This document shows, in pieces, positions 39,068 to 47,859 of a DNA stretch of 64,000 nt. Under the pieces are notes generated by a model. The model was given only the letters and a program-made list of their open reading frames with translations, searched no databases and had not been told where the DNA came from. Each line of letters opens with the position of its first letter. Position 1 is the stretch's first letter. The DNA lies in the NCBI GenBank assembly GCA_964490725.1, contig CAZBDU010000018.1, positions 1-64,000 on the forward strand, given 5' to 3'. A program made the translations under genes and the position numbers. Source of the DNA: CAZBDU01 sp964490725. Its GTDB lineage: Bacteria; Spirochaetota; Spirochaetia; SZUA-6; DRHE01.

Positions 39068-40933
39068 ATGCCCGGAAGCATGTTCGACACCATCCTGCGC
39101 ATCGACCTGGCCGGTCGCAGCGCCCGCGCCTGGAGCGTGCCGGGGCAGCTGCGGGAGTACCTGGGAGGCATGGGCTACGGCACCAAAATCCTGGTCGACG
39201 AGGTGCCGCCCTCCACCGATGCCCTGGCTCCGGAGAACAAGCTGATCCTGACCGTGGGACCCCTCACCGGGACCCTGGCCCCCATGTTCCCCCAGAGCTG
39301 CGTCGTGACCAAGTCGCCCCTGAGCGGGACCATCCTGAACACCTACGCCGGCGGGTTCCTGGGCGCGGAGATCAAGTTCTGCGGGCTGGACGGCCTGGTG
39401 CTGGAGGGGCGGGCCGACGGGTGGACCCTGCTGCTGGTCGAGGACGGCCGGGTGAGCTTTCACGACGCTGCCCCGGTGCTGGGCAAGAGCACCGCGGAAA
39501 CGGAGCGCTACATGAAGGAGCGCTTCGGCGCGGAGGTGCGCACTCTCTCCATCGGCCGGGCCGGGGAGAAGGCGGTGGCCATGGCCGGGATCTTTGCGGA
39601 GACCCGCACCTTCGGCCGCGGAGGAGCCGGAGCCGTCCTGGGCTCGAAGCGGGTCAAGGGGATGGCCTTCCGCGGCAGCCGCGGGGTGGGGGTGGCTGAC
39701 CGGGGGGCCTTCGGCGCGCTGGTGGCCCGCAACATGGAGATGCTGCGGCAGGCCTGCGCCGAGGAGTTCAACCTGGTGGGGATGTTCTCCCGGGTGGGAA
39801 CCGGCGCCGGGCTGGGCCTGGTGAACGGCCGGGGGGGCCTGGCCACCCGCAACCACCTCTACGGCCACTTCGAGCGGGGAGCGGAGATCGACGGGTTCGC
39901 CTACGCCCGCCGGTTCTACACGCGTCCGGTGGCCTGCTACGGGTGCCCGGTGCACTGCGGGATGCTGCACAAGTTCCGCAGGGCCGACGGCCGTGAATCC
40001 TGGCTGCGGGGGCCGGAGTACGAGACCATGTACGCGCTGGGCTCCCAGGTGCTGAACGACGACCCGGTGGCGCTGGCTGAGGCCAACCAGATGTGCGAGG
40101 AGTACGGCATGGACACCCTCACCTCGGGGGTGACCGTGGCCTGGGCGCTGGAGATGGGGGAGAAGGGGCTGCTGAAGGAGCCGGGTCTCTCCTTGCGCTT
40201 CGGAGACCGGCAGGCGGTGCTGGAGCTGCTGCGCAGGATCGGCGAGCGGGAAGGGCTCGGCGACCTGCTGGCCCGCGGCCCGGGGAAGGCGGCGGAGAGC
40301 CTGGGGCCCGAGGGGCTGCACGCGGCCATGCAGATCAAGAACTCCGGCTTCGCCGCCTGGATGCCCCGCCGCATGAAAGGCACCGGTCTGGCCTTCGCCA
40401 CTTCCAACCGGGGCGCCTGCCACAAGCGGGCCCCGGTGGGTCCGGAGATCACCGGACAGGTGGACATGGACAGCATCGAGGGCAAGCCGGCCATGGTGCG
40501 GGAGATACAGGACAAGGTGAACGCCATCTTCACCCTGGTGGCCTGCCGCTTCCACGAGTTCGCCTTTCCGGCGGAGCTGTACCCGCGCTACCTGGAGGCG
40601 GCCACCGGGCGCGCCCTCTCTCTGGAGGAGTTCCTGCGGGTGGGCGAGCGCATCTGGAACCTGGAGCGGCTGTTCAACCTGGGGGCCGGGCTCTCCCACA
40701 GGGACGACACCCTTCCCGGGCGGTGCTTCGAGCCCATCCGGGGGGAGCAGTCGGAGGGGGCGGTCATGAGCCACGAGCAGCTCAAGACCATGCTGCAGGA
40801 GTACTACGCGCTGCGCGGCTGGGACCCGCAGGGCGTGCCGGCGGCGGGCAAGCTCGCCGAGCTGGGCCTGGAGCCGTACGGGAGGCTGGCCGGCGGGCCG
40901 GCGCAGGGCCCGGCGGCGAAGCGGAGGTCCTGA
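39068..40933 (+). CDS. aor: Aldehyde ferredoxin oxidoreductase (tungstopterin enzyme)
   Basis: AOR enzymes oxidise aldehydes to acids (or the reverse) with a bis-pterin tungsten centre and reduce ferredoxin. The 621-residue product has the N-terminal pterin-binding LAGRSARAW, LTVGPLTGTL, SPLSGTILNTYAGG and SIGRAGEKAV. The cluster ligands are Cys290, Cys293, Cys297 and Cys493, nearly the same positions as 288/291/295/494 in Pyrococcus AOR. ATG 39068 is nine bases after AGGAGG; GTG 39062 and ATG 39080 are alternatives. It is grouped with its ferredoxin and a MoaD-like protein. The pathway presumably yields an aldehyde. Confidence 0.92.
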   Translation: MPGSMFDTILRIDLAGRSARAWSVPGQLREYLGGMGYGTKILVDEVPPSTDALAPENKLILTVGPLTGTLAPMFPQSCVVTKSPLSGTILNTYAGGFLGAEIKFCGLDGLVLEGRADGWTLLLVEDGRVSFHDAAPVLGKSTAETERYMKERFGAEVRTLSIGRAGEKAVAMAGIFAETRTFGRGGAGAVLGSKRVKGMAFRGSRGVGVADRGAFGALVARNMEMLRQACAEEFNLVGMFSRVGTGAGLGLVNGRGGLATRNHLYGHFERGAEIDGFAYARRFYTRPVACYGCPVHCGMLHKFRRADGRESWLRGPEYETMYALGSQVLNDDPVALAEANQMCEEYGMDTLTSGVTVAWALEMGEKGLLKEPGLSLRFGDRQAVLELLRRIGEREGLGDLLARGPGKAAESLGPEGLHAAMQIKNSGFAAWMPRRMKGTGLAFATSNRGACHKRAPVGPEITGQVDMDSIEGKPAMVREIQDKVNAIFTLVACRFHEFAFPAELYPRYLEAATGRALSLEEFLRVGERIWNLERLFNLGAGLSHRDDTLPGRCFEPIRGEQSEGAVMSHEQLKTMLQEYYALRGWDPQGVPAAGKLAELGLEPYGRLAGGPAQGPAAKRRS

Positions 40934-41295
40934 TGGAGGTGCGCTTCGAGCTGCTGACCCTGTTCCGGGAGAAGGCCGGTGCCGGCGAGCTCACCCTGGA
41001 GGTGGAGGGGCTCTCCCCCGGCGGTCCTCTGCTGGAGGCGCTTCTGGCCCTGGAGGCCCGCTTCGCCGGGGCAGGCCTGCGGGTCCTGGAAAGCGCGGTG
41101 AGTACGGCAGGCGCTGCGGGCTCCGGCGAGGGCGCTGCCGCCGGGGCTGCCGGCGCCGGCGCCGCGCTGCGGCCGGGGGTCCTGGTGTTCCTGCGCGATG
41201 CAGCGGGAACGCTGGTGCGGGCAAGGGAGGCGAACGCACCCCTGCCGGCCGGGACCCGGTCGGTGGTGCTGTCAACGGCCATGGAAGGCGGCTGA
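40933..41295 (+). CDS. MoaD/ThiS-like sulfur carrier with C-terminal Gly-Gly
   Basis: The 120-residue product begins like a beta-grasp protein (VRFELLTLFREKAGAGELTL) and ends in EGG, the Gly-Gly tail that is thiocarboxylated in MoaD to give the pterin dithiolene. MoaD-like genes next to aor are common and are thought to serve tungstopterin synthesis. The start codon shares one base with the aor stop. Unusual is an Ala/Gly insertion of about 20 residues in the middle (GEGAAAGAAGAGAA), which makes it longer than the usual 80-95 residues. Confidence 0.72.
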   Translation: MEVRFELLTLFREKAGAGELTLEVEGLSPGGPLLEALLALEARFAGAGLRVLESAVSTAGAAGSGEGAAAGAAGAGAALRPGVLVFLRDAAGTLVRAREANAPLPAGTRSVVLSTAMEGG

Positions 41296-41315
41296 TACGG
41301 AAGGCGGCTGAAGGG

Positions 41316-42245
41316 ATGAGATACCTGTTTCCCAGCTCGGTGGAGGAGGCCCTGCAGGCGCTCGGCGCCGGGGGCAGCGCGGCCCACCAAGCGGTCAGGC
41401 TGATCGCCGGAGGCACGGATCTGGCGGTGCAGATGGCCGACGGGGCGCAGCGCCCCGACACCCTGGTGGATCTGAGCCGCATCGAGGCGCTCTGCGGCAT
41501 CGAGGGCGGACCGGAGGGCCTGCGCATCGGGGCCCTGACCACCATCGCCCGGATCGCCGCCTCCGCCGGCCTGCCGGCCTGCCTGGTACAGGGCGCCCGC
41601 TCGATCGGCGCGCCTCAGGTGCGCAGCCTGGCCACCATCGGCGGCAACATCTGCAACGCCTCACCCTGCGGCGACACGCTGGCGCCCCTGGTGGCGCTGG
41701 AGGCGGTCTTCCTCCTGGTTTCCCCGCGGGGGCAGCGGGAGGTGGCGGCCGAGGCGTTCTTCCGGGGACCGAAAGAGACGGTGCTGGACAGGGATGAGAT
41801 CCTCACCGAGGTGCGCATCGGAGCCGGGGCGCTTCAAGGGCGGTCGGCCTTCCGCTCCATCGGCAGGCGCGCCGGCCAGGCCATCTCTCAGGTCAACCTG
41901 GCCCTGTGGGCGCTTCCGGAGGGAGGGCCGGGGCGGCGGTCGCCGGAGCCGCCGGGGCCGGGGCGGCGGGATCCGCGGGAGCCGCTGGACCGGGGGGAGG
42001 CGCGGCTGGCGGACCTGAGGCTGGCGGCCGGCTCGGTGGCCCCGGTTCCGCTGCGCCTGGTGGAGACCGAGGGGCTGCTCCGCGGGCGGGAGCTCTCCCC
42101 GGAGCTGCTGGCCGAGGCCGGGGAGCGGCTGGCCGCCGAGATCCGGCCCATCTCCGACGTGCGGGCCACGGACGCCTACCGCAGGGAGGTGATCCGCGGC
42201 CTGTTCGGCGAGCTGGTGGAGGAGATCCTGGGAGCGGCCTCATGA
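41316..42245 (+). CDS. Xanthine dehydrogenase-family FAD-binding subunit (YgfM/CoxM type)
   Basis: This is the middle electron-transfer subunit of a molybdenum hydroxylase. The 309-residue product has the FAD motifs AGGTDLAVQMADG and ATIGGNICNASPCGDTLAPL, the FRSIGRRAGQAISQVN region, and the C-terminal CO-dehydrogenase flavoprotein domain (DVRATDAYRREVIRGLF). A Gly/Arg/Pro-rich low-complexity insert (about residues 205-232) interrupts the C-terminal part. It ends in an ATGA overlap with the Fe-S/Mo subunit. Together they match the two-gene ygfM-xdhD arrangement of E. coli rather than the usual three genes. Confidence 0.9.
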   Translation: MRYLFPSSVEEALQALGAGGSAAHQAVRLIAGGTDLAVQMADGAQRPDTLVDLSRIEALCGIEGGPEGLRIGALTTIARIAASAGLPACLVQGARSIGAPQVRSLATIGGNICNASPCGDTLAPLVALEAVFLLVSPRGQREVAAEAFFRGPKETVLDRDEILTEVRIGAGALQGRSAFRSIGRRAGQAISQVNLALWALPEGGPGRRSPEPPGPGRRDPREPLDRGEARLADLRLAAGSVAPVPLRLVETEGLLRGRELSPELLAEAGERLAAEIRPISDVRATDAYRREVIRGLFGELVEEILGAAS

Positions 42246-45133
42246 TCGTGGAGTTCACCTGCAACGGCAAGGCGGTACGGGTGGAGGCGCCGGAGGAGAT
42301 GCGCGCGCTGGACCTGATCCGGGATTCGCTGGGGCTGACGGGCACCAAGGAGGGCTGCGGCCGCGGCGAGTGCGGGGCCTGCACCATCCTGCTGGACGGC
42401 CGGCCGGTGAACGCCTGCCTGCTGTTCGCCCCGCGCCTGGCCGGCCGGACGGTGGAGACCATCGAGGGGCTGGCCGGCCCGGACGGGAGCCTGCATCCCA
42501 TTCAGGAGGCCTTCCTGGAGGAGGGGGCGGTGCAGTGCGGGTACTGCACCCCCGGGATGGTTCTCTCTGCCAAGGCGCTCCTGGACCGCCGGCCGGACCC
42601 TACGGATGAGGAGATCGAGGACGCCATCAGCGGCAACCTGTGCCGCTGCACCGGCTACGCCCGCATCGTAAGGGCGATCCGGGCGGCGGCCAGGCGCGAC
42701 TCGGCGGAGGGCAGCGGGGGTGACTCGGCGGAGGGCAGCGGGGGCGACTGGGTGGAGGGCAGCGGTGGCGATCCGGCGGCCGCCGCGACGGGGCTGCGGG
42801 TGGTGGGCACACCGGTGCGGAGGATCGACGGCCCTGAGTTGGTCACCGGGCGGGCGGTCTTCACCGCGGACCTGCGCTTCCCGGGGATGCTCTACGGGTG
42901 CGTGCGGCGCGCCGGTACGGCCGCGGGACGCCTGCGGGGCGTGGCCATCGAGGAGGCGCTGCAGGTGCCCGGGGTGGTGCGGGTGCTCCGCGCCGCCGAC
43001 ATTCCCGGGCCGAATCTGATCGGGATCCTCCCCCCCTTCGACCAGCCGCTGCTGGCCGCGGAGGAGATCCGCTACGCCGGGGAGTCGGTGGCCCTGGTGG
43101 TGGCCCGCTCCAGGGAGGCGGCCCGCCGCGGGGCCGCCTCCCTGGAGCCGCAGATCGAACCCTGGGAGCCCATCCTGGAGCCCGAGGAGGCGCTTCGGGA
43201 AGGCGCCCGCAAGATCCATCCCGGCGGCAACGTCACCTTCAGCAAGAAGCTGGTCAAGGGGGACGTGGAGCGGGGCTTTCAGGAGGCGGAGGTGGTGGTG
43301 GAGGGGGTCTACCGCACCTCCTTTCAGGAGCACGCCTACCTGGAGCCGGAAGCCGTCTGCGCGGTCCCGGGCGGAGAGGGACGCACCACCGTGTACGCCT
43401 CCTGCCAGTCTCCCTTCCACCTGCGGGGCCACATCGCGGCCAACCTGGGGGTGCCGGCCTCCAGGGTCAGGGTGATCCAGTCCTGCACCGGGGGGTCCTT
43501 CGGGGGCAAGGACGACGTGGCCACCGAGATGGGCTCCCTGGCCGCCGTAGCCGCCTCCCTCACCGGCAGGCCGGTGACGATCGTCCACGAGCGGGAAGAG
43601 TCCATCGTAGGCTCCAACCTGCGCCACGCGGCGCGGATCGAGTACCGCACCGGGGCCAGGCGGGACGGCCGCATCACCGCCCGGGAGGCGCGCATCTTGC
43701 TCGACGGGGGAGCCTACGCCTCTGAGAGCCCCTTCGTCACCATGAAGGCACTCATCCATGCGGCCGGCCCCTACGATGTGCCCAACGTGCGCGTGGAGTG
43801 CACCACCGCCTACACCAACCTAACCTACTGCGGCGCCTTCCGCGGTTTCGGTGTACCCCAGGTGACCTTCGCCTCCGAGAGCCAGCTCGACGAGCTGGCC
43901 GGGAAGCTGGAGCTGGACCCCCTGGAGCTGCGGCTCCTGAACGCCCTGCGCCCCGGCGGCGCCACCGCCACCGGGCAGGTGTTCCAAGAGTCGGTGGGCT
44001 TCGTGGAGACCCTGGAGAGGGTGGGGGAGATCCGGCGGGAGCGGGGGCTTGGAGGCGGGGGTGCGCCGGAGGCCGCCCCGGTCCCGGCCCCGGCGCCTGG
44101 CAGCGGCACGGCCGCGCCGCGCCACCCCCAGCCCCCGGGGGAGGGGCGGTGGCTGTACGGCACGGGCATCGCCGGGCTGCTTCAGGGCATCTCCAACGGC
44201 GCGGAGGGGATCGACGTGGTGGGGGCCTCGGTCCAGGTCGGCCAGGACGGGAGCGTCCTGGTCAACGTGGGGCTGTCGGACATGGGACAGGGCTCGCGCA
44301 CCGTCTTTGCCCAGGTGGCCGCAGAGGTGCTGGGGGTTGGCCTGGAGCAGGTGACGGTGGGCCGGGTGGACACCGACGCGGTTCACGACTCGGGGCCCAC
44401 CGTGGCCTCCCGCTCCACCACGGTGGGTGGGATGGCGGTGCTCAAGGCAGCCGGGGAGGTGAAGAAGTCCCTGCTGAAGATGGCCTCGCTGATGTTCAAG
44501 GCGGAGGAGGAGAAGGTAGAGCTGGCCGGCGGCTTCGCCCGGCTGCAGGGTGTGCCGGAGGCGGCTATTCCGCTGCGCGAGGTGGCCACGGCGGCCTACT
44601 GGAGCGGTTTCCCCCTGATGAACCTGGCCTTCTCCCGGGCGCCGGACGCCTCCTTCGACCACGAGACCCACCAGGGCAGCATCTACATCGCCTACAACTT
44701 CGGGACCCACCTGATGCGCGTGGGGGTGGATCGCCTTACCGGCAGGGTGGAGGTCCTGCGCCACGTGGCCGCCCACGACGTGGGCAAGGTCATCAACCCG
44801 GCCGGAGTGGTGGGGCAGGTGGAGGGAGCCTCCCTCATGGGCTACGCCCTGGCCCACCTGGAGAAGATCCTCTACGACCGGGAGGGGAGGATCCTGAACG
44901 CCAACTTCGCCGACTACGCCGTGCCCACGGTGATGGACCGGCTGCCAACCGAGACCATCCTGGTGGAGCACGCCAGCCCCACGGGTCCCTGGGGGGCCAA
45001 GGGGATCGGGGAGCCGCCGGTGGCCGGGGCGGCGGCGGCCTTCGCCAACGCCGTGGCCGACGCGGTGGGGGTCCGCTTCACCCGGCTGCCTATCACCCGG
45101 GAGGAGATACTCTCGGCTCTGCGGGGACCGTGA
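42242..45133 (+). CDS. Xanthine dehydrogenase-family protein, fused [2Fe-2S] and molybdopterin subunits (XdhD-like)
   Basis: This catalytic subunit of a molybdenum hydroxylase should hydroxylate a purine, pyrimidine or other N-heterocycle. The 963-residue chain has two [2Fe-2S] sites (Cys39/44/47/59 and Cys99/102/134/136), a Gly/Ser/Asp-rich linker of three 8-residue repeats (153-176), and the large Mo domain. The last shows CTGGSFGGKDD, GAFRGFGVPQ, MGQGSRTVFAQ and the catalytic-Glu motif GAKGIGEPP. The fusion of Fe-S and Mo parts and the length recall E. coli XdhD. A second low-complexity insert (PAPAPGSGTAAP) lies near residue 615. Neighbouring ssnA-, preA- and nucleoside-transporter-like genes support a purine-type substrate. 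Confidence 0.9.
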   Translation: MIVEFTCNGKAVRVEAPEEMRALDLIRDSLGLTGTKEGCGRGECGACTILLDGRPVNACLLFAPRLAGRTVETIEGLAGPDGSLHPIQEAFLEEGAVQCGYCTPGMVLSAKALLDRRPDPTDEEIEDAISGNLCRCTGYARIVRAIRAAARRDSAEGSGGDSAEGSGGDWVEGSGGDPAAAATGLRVVGTPVRRIDGPELVTGRAVFTADLRFPGMLYGCVRRAGTAAGRLRGVAIEEALQVPGVVRVLRAADIPGPNLIGILPPFDQPLLAAEEIRYAGESVALVVARSREAARRGAASLEPQIEPWEPILEPEEALREGARKIHPGGNVTFSKKLVKGDVERGFQEAEVVVEGVYRTSFQEHAYLEPEAVCAVPGGEGRTTVYASCQSPFHLRGHIAANLGVPASRVRVIQSCTGGSFGGKDDVATEMGSLAAVAASLTGRPVTIVHEREESIVGSNLRHAARIEYRTGARRDGRITAREARILLDGGAYASESPFVTMKALIHAAGPYDVPNVRVECTTAYTNLTYCGAFRGFGVPQVTFASESQLDELAGKLELDPLELRLLNALRPGGATATGQVFQESVGFVETLERVGEIRRERGLGGGGAPEAAPVPAPAPGSGTAAPRHPQPPGEGRWLYGTGIAGLLQGISNGAEGIDVVGASVQVGQDGSVLVNVGLSDMGQGSRTVFAQVAAEVLGVGLEQVTVGRVDTDAVHDSGPTVASRSTTVGGMAVLKAAGEVKKSLLKMASLMFKAEEEKVELAGGFARLQGVPEAAIPLREVATAAYWSGFPLMNLAFSRAPDASFDHETHQGSIYIAYNFGTHLMRVGVDRLTGRVEVLRHVAAHDVGKVINPAGVVGQVEGASLMGYALAHLEKILYDREGRILNANFADYAVPTVMDRLPTETILVEHASPTGPWGAKGIGEPPVAGAAAAFANAVADAVGVRFTRLPITREEILSALRGP
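42698..42769 (+). repeat. In-frame 24-bp tandem repeat coding an inter-domain linker
   Basis: Three copies (42698, 42722, 42746) encode DSAEGSGG, DSAEGSGG and DWVEGSGG, joining the Fe-S and Mo domains of the fused dehydrogenase. The third copy has diverged. The unit is a multiple of three, so copy-number change would only alter linker length. Confidence 0.9.
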
Positions 45134-45148
45134 GGTAAGGAGGAGCCT

Positions 45149-46587
45149 GTGGCCGATCTGCTGATAAAGAACGCCCTGGTGCTGACCTGCGAGCCGGACA
45201 CCCTGAGCGGCGCCATCCTCGAGGACGGGGCGGTGGCGGTCCAGGGAGACCGCATCGTGGAGATCGGCCCCACCGGCGAGCTGCAGCGCCGGCACGCCGG
45301 GTCGGGGCGGGTGATCGAGGCGGCCGGGAGGATCCTCATGCCCGGCTTCATCGTCACCCACACCCACATGCCCTACGTGCTGGGACACAACCAGCCGGTG
45401 GATTTCTCCCGGCTGCGCAGCTTCTGGGACATGCTGCAGAAGATGGGGTGGGAGTGGCTGGAGGACCTGACCACGGGGGAAGGAATCTACGCGGCCACCC
45501 GCTACGCGGCGATGAAGATGCTGAAGAACGGCACCACCACGGTCTGTGACCTGGTGGAAGGACCGAACGCTCTGCCCGGGGCCCTGCAGCACAGCGCCCG
45601 GGCCATCGAAGAGGTGGGCATCCGGGCCCAGCTCGGCTACGAGGTCACCGAGCGCGTCCCCGGGGTCTCTATCCTCGAGAAGCTGGACCCTGCCATGGCG
45701 GACAAGGGCTTCCAGGAGAACCTGGAGCTGATGGCCCGCTACCCGGCCGGCGGCGAGGGCCGCATCCAGCCCCGCCTGGGCGTGCATACCGCCTACACCA
45801 ACTCACCCGAAACGCTGCGCCGCGCCCGGGAGCTGGCCGACCGGCACGGCTGCGGCATCCAGATCCACATAGCCGAGATCCCCAGGGCGTTCCTGGTGGA
45901 GAAGTACGGGAGATCGGCGCCCATGCTGCTGGAGGAGACCGGGCTGCTGGGGGCGGACGTGGTGGCCGCCCACTGCATCGATCTGACCGGCGAGGACCTG
46001 GAGATCCTGCGCCGCAACGGGGTGCACGTGTCCCACACGCCGATGACCAACTCCCTGGGCGGAAACGGGGTGGCCCGGGTTCCGGAGATGCTGGAGAAGG
46101 GGGTGAACGTCACCCTGGGCCACGACTGCTTCTTCACCCTGGACACCGCCGAGTACATCCGCTACGCCTACCTGCTGCACAAAGCCCACCGGGCCAACCC
46201 GACGCTGCTGCCCCCCTTCCAGGCGCTGGACCTGATGCTTGGCAACGCGGCCCGGGCGCTGGGGCAGGAGGAGCGGATCGGCAGCCTGGCCGCCGGCAAG
46301 AAGGCGGACCTGGTGCTCCTGCGCCCCGAGAGCCCTACCCCCGTGACCGCCGCCTCGGCCCTGAGCTGGTTCACCATGACCTTCCAGGGGCGGGACGTGG
46401 AGAGTGTAATGGTGGACGGGCGGCTGGTGGTGGAGGAGGGGCGGATGATCACGGTGGACGAGGAGGAGGTCCGGCGGGGCAGCCCGGTGCCCGCCCCGCT
46501 ACAATGGCCCCAAAAACNNNNNNNNNNCGGCGGGCCTGCCTGGAGCAGGCCCGGATCCTCTGGCGCAAGAACGGCGTGGCCGTATAG
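45149..46587 (+). CDS. Amidohydrolase-family aminohydrolase (SsnA/guanine deaminase/TRZ type), interrupted by an assembly gap
   Basis: Zinc- or iron-dependent deaminases and chlorohydrolases of this type act on purines and triazines. Metal-site motifs are in order: VTHTHMPY, QIHIAEIP, VAAHCIDL and LGHDCFF. The end reads KKADLVLLRPESPTPVTA, and SPTP recurs in SsnA. The reading runs to 46517, meets 10 N, and beyond the gap a matching C-terminal helix (CLEQARILWRKNGVAV) ends at TAG 46585-46587. The frames on the two sides differ, so the gap is not really 10 bases (its length should be 2 more than a multiple of three). In E. coli ssnA lies with ygfM-xdhD, as here. Confidence 0.85.
46518..46527. 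other. Assembly gap (10 N)
   Basis: Ten N join two contigs inside the aminohydrolase gene. Both flanks belong to the same gene, which supports the join and suggests that little sequence is missing. Confidence 0.99.
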
Positions 46588-46608
46588 GGCGGCCGCGAGG
46601 AGCGTGCG

Positions 46609-47811
46609 ATGCCTGTAAACCTGGAAACGGATTTCTGCGGCCTGCGGTTCAAGAACCCGGTGATCGTGCCGGCGGGGGTGCACGGCCGGGACGGGCCTAC
46701 CATGCGGGAGATCTCCGGCAGCGGTGTGGCGGCCATCTGCACCAAGACCATCGTTTCTCAGCCGGCCGTGGACGTGCTTCCCTGCTTTGCCTCCGTGCCG
46801 GGGGGGATGCTCAACTCCGTGTTCGGCTCCGACCGGAGCGCCGGGTACTGGTTCACTGAAGGCATCAAGACGGCCGCGGAGGGCCAGTCCCTGGTGATCG
46901 CCAACCTGGCCGGCTTCACCCCGCAGGAGGCGGTCGAGCTGGCGGTGAAGGCCGAGGCGGCGGGGGCGGACCTGATCGAGGTGCCCACCCACTGCCCGCA
47001 CATGGGAGAGATCCTGACAGCCATGTTCCCAGGGCTGGAGTTCCCGGAGCCCAAGCTGACCGACCTGGGGCCCATGAGGCAGACCGTGGAGCTGATCAAG
47101 GCGGCGGTCAAGGTCCCCGTGGTGGTGAAGCTCTCCGGTACCTTCGCCCACATCACCCGCGAGTGGGCGCTGGGAGTGAAGGAGGCCGGGGCGGACGGCA
47201 TCGCCTGCTCCGACTCCCTGGGGCCAGCCCTGTCCATCGACACCCGCAGCGGCCAGCCCCGGCTGGGCGGACCGCGGGGGGTGGGGGGGCTGACCGGCGC
47301 GGCCATCATGCCGATCACGCTGCGCATGGTGCTGGACATCGCCCTGGCCACGGACCTGCCCATCATCGGCGTGGGTGGGGTGAGCTCGGCCGATCACGTG
47401 CTGCAGTACCTGATGGCCGGAGCCTCCCTGGTGGGAGTGTGCACGGCCGGTCACCTGCACGGGCCGCGGCGGTACACCAGGATCATCGCCGAGCTGGGCA
47501 GGAGGTTGGAGGAGCTGGCGGTGTCCGACGTCCGCGAGGTGCGCGGCCTCACCCTGCGGCGAATCCGGGAGCGGAAGGAGCGCGGCCTGCAGGCGGTGAC
47601 CCGGCCGGTTCCGGCCGTGGTGGACTCGCAGGCCTGCAACGCCTGCGGGAACTGCGCCCCCGTCTGCGCCTACCAGGCGATGCGCCTGGACGGCGAGGGC
47701 GGCCGGGCGCGAGTCGAATCAGCGCAGTGTACCGGCTGCGGCCTGTGTGTTAGTGTATGTCCGGTCGATGCGATCAGCCAGGAGTACTACCCGGGCCGAT
47801 CGTTGGCATAG
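46609..47811 (+). CDS. Dihydroorotate/dihydropyrimidine dehydrogenase-like protein with two [4Fe-4S] sites (PreA-like)
   Basis: PreA-type proteins reduce a pyrimidine or related ring with FMN, fed by Fe-S clusters. The 400-residue product has the DHOD barrel (FCGLRFKNPVIVPAG, LIEVPTHCPHMGE, PVVVKLSGTFA, PIIGVGGVSSADHVLQYLMA) and a C-terminal 2x[4Fe-4S] ferredoxin (CNACGNCAPVC and CTGCGLCVSVC). The NAD-linked partner PreT is not adjacent. E. coli YgfK, a distant relative of this module, belongs to the xdhD-ssnA cluster, so the gene fits the purine-type context. ATG follows a GAGGAGCG site. Confidence 0.87.
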   Translation: MPVNLETDFCGLRFKNPVIVPAGVHGRDGPTMREISGSGVAAICTKTIVSQPAVDVLPCFASVPGGMLNSVFGSDRSAGYWFTEGIKTAAEGQSLVIANLAGFTPQEAVELAVKAEAAGADLIEVPTHCPHMGEILTAMFPGLEFPEPKLTDLGPMRQTVELIKAAVKVPVVVKLSGTFAHITREWALGVKEAGADGIACSDSLGPALSIDTRSGQPRLGGPRGVGGLTGAAIMPITLRMVLDIALATDLPIIGVGGVSSADHVLQYLMAGASLVGVCTAGHLHGPRRYTRIIAELGRRLEELAVSDVREVRGLTLRRIRERKERGLQAVTRPVPAVVDSQACNACGNCAPVCAYQAMRLDGEGGRARVESAQCTGCGLCVSVCPVDAISQEYYPGRSLA

Positions 47812-47816
47812 CGCTC

Positions 47817-47834
47817 GGGGCCCTTCCGGGCCCC
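47817..47834 (+). terminator. Perfect 7-bp hairpin before the binding-protein gene
   Basis: GGGGCCC-TTCC-GGGCCCC forms a stable stem-loop in the 48-base spacer between the PreA-like gene and the binding protein. No T-run follows. It may be a weak terminator or a 5' stabiliser that lets the binding protein be made in excess. Confidence 0.4.
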
Positions 47835-47859
47835 AATCTAAAGTACAAGGGGGATCCTG

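Noticed and set aside
43820..45787. A 655-residue frame antisense to the XDH gene and the start of the aminohydrolase gene
   Set aside because: Shadow of two well-supported genes; no recognisable domain.
46518..46587. Similarity between the first bases of the window and the first bases after the N gap (both CGGCGGGCCTG)
   Set aside because: The match ends after 11 bases and is explained by high GC content.
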